A DNA stretch of 55,501 bases from IMG/VR virus record IMGVR_UViG_3300013110_000375, positions 1 through 55,501 of that record; one strand, written 5' to 3'. The position numbers were made by a program, and so were the translations under genes. The notes below the pieces were generated by a model. The model was not told the DNA's origin and made no database searches. It saw nothing but the letters and a program-made list of their open reading frames with translations. Shown here one piece after another: positions 52,415 to 55,501 of the stretch. The number at the start of each line of letters is the position of its first letter. The first letter of the stretch is position 1. The DNA is from a virus.

Positions 52415-52423
52415 TTTAAATAG
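52415..52423 (-). promoter_or_regulatory. CTATTTAAA element before the 269-aa fibre gene
   Basis: Coding-strand CTATTTAAA, 12-13 bases before the ATG at 52402, right after a terminator. If it is a -10-like box the mRNA would have almost no leader, a point against a simple -10 reading. Confidence 0.4.
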
Positions 52424-52431
52424 ATTTTAAA

Positions 52432-52464
52432 TAAAAAAAGGGCGATTGCCCGAAGACAACCGCC
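52432..52464 (-). terminator. Intrinsic terminator after the 754-aa fibre gene
   Basis: GGCGGTTGTC, TTCG tetraloop, GGCAATCGCC then seven T on the minus strand, a 10-bp stem with two wobble or mismatch positions. Confidence 0.9.
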
Positions 52465-52493
52465 ACAAAATAAAGATAAATGTTAATCTTAGA

Positions 52494-54758
52494 TTATAAG
52501 ATTCTCCATGAACCAGTAACAACATAAACGCACTTAATAGCGGCAAATGGTGATTCAAGAACAACAGAAGTTCCACCGTCACAAGTTTGACCAGCTTGAA
52601 CATTAAGAGTCATTGAGTTGGTTGCAGAGCCAACAGAGTGATTCTTGACTTCAAACCAATCTCCAACAGAAGGATTCTGTGGGAAAGAAGCGGAAGCAGC
52701 AGCGTTAATATTATCAAAATAGGTAAGCTTTCCTTTGGTAAGGGTAGCACCATTAGAACCAGAAGCAATTGTAACTGAAGATGAGAAACCACCATTAACG
52801 GTCAAGTCACCGGTAACAGTGAGGTTATCAGCGACAGTAACTTCAGAAGTACTGTGACCGATAGTAACAGCGATTCCAGAAGTTTCAGTTGCGAGCTTAA
52901 GAGCACCGACAGCATTTGCAATATAAGAATTCGTACCGTCATGATAAATTTTCATATCAAGACCAGTACCAAATTCAGCAGAAGCATTATCAGCAAATTC
53001 AAGCGCATCTGCTGATTTATCCCATACCATATTGGCAGCAGCACCGACGATAGTAATGTCACCAGAAGCATCAGCAGTAAGAACTTTAGAAGCTTCAGAA
53101 GAACCCAAAGTGGTAATATCACTGTAATTCAACTCAGTAGCAGATGCATCAACACCAGCCAACTTGGTCAAGTCAGCGATGACAAGGCCATTACCAGCGC
53201 AGCCAGCAATAACATTTAAGTCAGCAACAACAAGTCCAGAGATACCGTCAAGAACATTAAGTTCAGCCGGGGTTGAAGAAATGGCTGTTGTAGAAGCAGC
53301 AGCAAATGGGATCAAATAACCATCTTGGTTTGCAAGCTGAATCGTTCTGTCGGCAGTTGGATCAACCGCTTTCAAGGTTGTTTCATTATTGTCAGCAGAA
53401 GCACCTTCAAAAATAACACCATTAGAAGTTTGAATAACTTCAATGTCAACAGTGGTTGTAGTACCATTAACAGTCAAGTCACCAGAAACAGTAAGGTTAT
53501 CAGCAATAGTAACTTCAGAACTACTGTGACCGATGGTTACAGCAATACCGGAGTTTTCGGTTGCAATTTTCAAAGCTCCCGTGCTATTAGCAATATAAGA
53601 GTTGGTTCCATCATGATAGAGTTGCATATCGTTGCCAGCCCCAAGACGAAATTTCTTGGAATCTTGCATTGCAAAGTGACCACTAGCATCAGCAACAAAA
53701 CACTTAGAAGCAGAACCAGTACCAGCAGTAATGCCGTCAAGTTGCTCAAGATCAGCTTCGCTCATATCAGCAGAGCCGATAATGAAAGAACCTGCTGCGG
53801 TTACAGTACCATTGAAGGTAGCGTTACCTGCTGCGGACATATCAAGGGTCAAAGCGGTAATCGTAGAACCACCGTCATTTCCTTTGAAAAGCATATCCTG
53901 ATCAGAGATTGCAGAATGAACAACAAAATCACTACTTGCGTTGGTGAAGCGTCCAAACTCAGTACCGCCATCCTTAAGGATGATATCGGCACCGTCAGCG
54001 TCAAGAACGATGTCCGTAGATGAATCAAGTGTTAAATCTCCAGTTGAATTAACAGAAATTGGAGTAGCAGCAATTGTTAAACCAGTTGTACCATCGTGAG
54101 TAAAGGTAGCATCACTGCCAACGCCAAGGCTAAGAACCGCTGAATCAGTTAATAACTTAACGTCATTTCCAAAAATCGCATCTTTTGCAACACTCAAACC
54201 ACCATCGGTCTGCAAAGATCCGTCAGTTGTTGAAGTTGCTTCAGTGGCATCATCAACGATGACACGACCACCAACATAGGCATTCTTAGCAACACTCAAA
54301 CCACCATCGGTCTGTAAAGATCCATCAGTTGTTGAAGTTGCTTCAGTGGTATCATCTGTTTTAAGAATGCCACTATAAGTACCAGTGGTTCCGACAACAG
54401 CAGCAAAACTACCGGGAGCAACAGAAGCAGCACCGATAGTAACACCGTCCATACTACCACCATTAATATCAACAGTGGTAAGAATACCCATGTCAGCCAC
54501 AGTGCGGCCAGCATTGGTCCAGTTATTGGCCATACTAGCAATACCCAAAGCATTGATAGTATCAATGTTCCGAGAAGCATCTAAGACCAAACATTTATTA
54601 GCAGCACCAGTACCATTGGTGATGCCGTCAAGTTTTTCAAGCTCGGCTTCGGTGAGTTCAGCATTGCCAATTGTTAAACTGGTGTCGCACTCAATCGCGC
54701 CTTCTTGTACAAGGGAGCCACTCATAGTGGAGGCCCCTAATTGAAATTTATAAGCCAT
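52494..54758 (-). CDS. Tail fibre protein, 754 aa, with internal repeats
   Basis: 754 residues. Contains a tandem 34-residue repeat (EATSTTDGSLQTDGGLSVAK, twice) and further duplicated blocks: LTEAELEKLDGITNGTG versus MSEADLEQLDGITAGTG, and SYIANSTGALKIATENSGIA versus SYIANAVGALKLATETSGIA. The C-terminus (SPFAAIKCVYVVTGSWRIL) resembles the end of the partial fibre gene at 54901. Modular stalk with a shared tip is likely. AAGGAGG precedes the ATG. Confidence 0.82.
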   Translation of the reverse strand: MAYKFQLGASTMSGSLVQEGAIECDTSLTIGNAELTEAELEKLDGITNGTGAANKCLVLDASRNIDTINALGIASMANNWTNAGRTVADMGILTTVDINGGSMDGVTIGAASVAPGSFAAVVGTTGTYSGILKTDDTTEATSTTDGSLQTDGGLSVAKNAYVGGRVIVDDATEATSTTDGSLQTDGGLSVAKDAIFGNDVKLLTDSAVLSLGVGSDATFTHDGTTGLTIAATPISVNSTGDLTLDSSTDIVLDADGADIILKDGGTEFGRFTNASSDFVVHSAISDQDMLFKGNDGGSTITALTLDMSAAGNATFNGTVTAAGSFIIGSADMSEADLEQLDGITAGTGSASKCFVADASGHFAMQDSKKFRLGAGNDMQLYHDGTNSYIANSTGALKIATENSGIAVTIGHSSSEVTIADNLTVSGDLTVNGTTTTVDIEVIQTSNGVIFEGASADNNETTLKAVDPTADRTIQLANQDGYLIPFAAASTTAISSTPAELNVLDGISGLVVADLNVIAGCAGNGLVIADLTKLAGVDASATELNYSDITTLGSSEASKVLTADASGDITIVGAAANMVWDKSADALEFADNASAEFGTGLDMKIYHDGTNSYIANAVGALKLATETSGIAVTIGHSTSEVTVADNLTVTGDLTVNGGFSSSVTIASGSNGATLTKGKLTYFDNINAAASASFPQNPSVGDWFEVKNHSVGSATNSMTLNVQAGQTCDGGTSVVLESPFAAIKCVYVVTGSWRIL
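54187..54356 (-). repeat. Tandem direct repeat in a fibre gene
   Basis: Two 68-base units, 54187-54254 and 54289-54356, differ at only three positions and have a period of 102 bases (34 residues), so the reading frame is kept. They may allow fibre length change by recombination. Confidence 0.85.
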
Positions 54759-54793
54759 ATATTATTTTCCTCCTTAAAATATAACTATACGAA

Positions 54794-54813
54794 TTGGCAC
54801 GCGCACGCACCAA
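54794..54813 (-). promoter_or_regulatory. Leader hairpin of the 754-aa fibre gene
   Basis: TTGGTGCG, loop TGCG, CGTGCCAA on the minus strand (8 bp with two G-U), in the 142-base gap before the ATG at 54758. No T-run of terminator kind directly after. The rest of the gap is AT-rich; I see no clear promoter in it. Confidence 0.4.
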
Positions 54814-54900
54814 TCCTATCGCCATAACTAGAGAGCAGTAATCCATTTAGGCAAAAAAAAATAACTTTTTTTTCTTTTTGTTTATAACATACTAATAATA

Positions 54901-55501
54901 TTAAAAAATAAAATATTTGCTAATACCATCTGTATAGACGTTTATTGCAGCATATGGACTCTCAAGTCTTACAAAACTTTGTCCGTCAATAGTTTGAGAG
55001 CCGCTGGCGTTTATTTTAATAACGTGAGAATTAGCCGATCCTCTTTCATCTTTAAATATAAATGTTTGTCCGCTTGTTAGTGTTGAGGCATCTGGTAGCC
55101 TAACATCGAGGTTTGCTGATGCTGATATTCCAATAAAATAATCTGTAACCGATGCTGTGGTTACAGATGAAATCTGTCTCCGCTTTAAAACAAGACCACC
55201 TTGAAGGGATAACTTATTTCCATCAAAAGTTAAGTTCGCTTCTCCAACAATACCACCGGAACCATTGGCTGTTGTTATTCTGTTGTCTCCGTCATTAGTT
55301 ATAGAAACTGTCCCTCCGCCAAGAGAAGAAGTTAAAACAAGGTTTCCGGCTGTGTTTAGACCAATAAAACTTCCATTACCAGCAATCGAACCAGAAGATA
55401 TATTTGGAAAATGTATTTGACCCGATGCAGATAGATAAGTTCCAATCTCAATTCCACCAGATCCAGTTATATTTCCAGTAACAGTTAGCTTGCCACTCTC
55501 A
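54901..55501 (-). CDS. Tail fibre protein, partial (5' end beyond the right edge)
   Basis: The frame is open from the window end to a stop at 54901, about 199 residues. Contains SASGQIHFPNISSGSIAGNG, closely like the 1128-aa fibre (SASAQIHAPNIASGTIAGNG), and GEANLTFDGNKLSLQGG as in the same protein. It ends SPYAAINVYTDGISKYFIF, a C-terminal barrel-like domain similar to the end of the 754-aa fibre. So at least four fibre genes lie in tandem. Confidence 0.82.
   Translation of the reverse strand, partial: ESGKLTVTGNITGSGGIEIGTYLSASGQIHFPNISSGSIAGNGSFIGLNTAGNLVLTSSLGGGTVSITNDGDNRITTANGSGGIVGEANLTFDGNKLSLQGGLVLKRRQISSVTTASVTDYFIGISASANLDVRLPDASTLTSGQTFIFKDERGSANSHVIKINASGSQTIDGQSFVRLESPYAAINVYTDGISKYFIF

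Noticed and set aside
7569-52423. Classic T4 late promoter TATAAATA for the virion genes
   Set aside because: The repeated element reads CTATTTAT on the coding strand; TATAAATA is not found in the matching positions.
53325-54023. Plus-strand open frame of 232 codons opposite a fibre gene
   Set aside because: Antisense of repetitive fibre DNA; no ribosome site or plausible protein pattern, and every supported gene is on the other strand.
1-55501. tRNA genes, CRISPR array, integrase or diversity-generating retroelement
   Set aside because: No cloverleaf, spaced short repeats, integrase or reverse transcriptase motifs were seen by eye; the gaps between genes are too short for most of these.

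Overview
This window reads as part of the genome of a lytic, contractile-tailed (T4-like, myovirus-type) phage. Every supported gene is on the minus strand. The gene order, read right to left, is: tail fibres, scaffold (gp22-like), major capsid (gp23-like), decoration protein, neck proteins (gp13/gp14-like), sheath, two tail-tube paralogues, baseplate hub genes, tape measure, LysM baseplate protein and a giant baseplate protein. There is no integrase, portal, terminase, tRNA or CRISPR in view. Base composition is AT-rich. The window cuts a gene at each end: a lipoprotein on the left and a fibre gene on the right.

Layout. 1-5.2 kb: accessory block (partial lipoprotein, a cluster of small SH3-like paralogues, ClpS, Smr domain, membrane proteins, an LpxH-like phosphoesterase, a PiT-type phosphate permease, thymidine kinase). 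5.3-11.7 kb: VWA/ASH lipoprotein, J-domain protein, nucleotidyltransferase-like protein, ThyX and unknown proteins. 11.7-25 kb: nucleotide and DNA metabolism (GroES-like, class II ribonucleotide reductase, DnaB-type helicase, 5'-3' exonuclease, adenylosuccinate synthetase, UvsX/RecA, PD-(D/E)XK candidate, ParB/DGQHR-like protein, gp32-like SSB, Dam-type methylase, an EcoRI-like nuclease, a tubulin/FtsZ-like protein and a very short family A DNA polymerase). 25-55.5 kb: virion genes.

Two regulatory classes are visible. Seven sites in the left half match a host-type promoter (TTGACA, 16-17 bp, TATAAT or close) and precede metabolic, DNA and accessory genes. In the virion half, and once before the gene at 6918-7547, a different element, CTATTTAT or a near variant on the coding strand, lies mostly 12-45 bp before a start codon, often directly after an intrinsic terminator. 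I read the second class as a candidate late promoter. Three genes around 19-20 kb carry related leader hairpins with a compensatory stem change, and the SSB gene has a strong hairpin at the predicted 5' end of its mRNA.

Host. Three lipoprotein genes, one with ASH repeats plus a VWA domain and a typical DNSGSM metal site, point to a Gram-negative host. The style of these lipoproteins is common in Myxococcota and related delta-proteobacterial groups; this is inference, not proof.

The most unusual content is the overlapping pair of a D12-class adenine methylase and a small nuclease carrying EcoRI catalytic and recognition motifs, next to a tubulin-like gene and a minimal PolA-type polymerase; the short phage PurA; the two-class promoter layout; and the structured leaders around the SSB gene.
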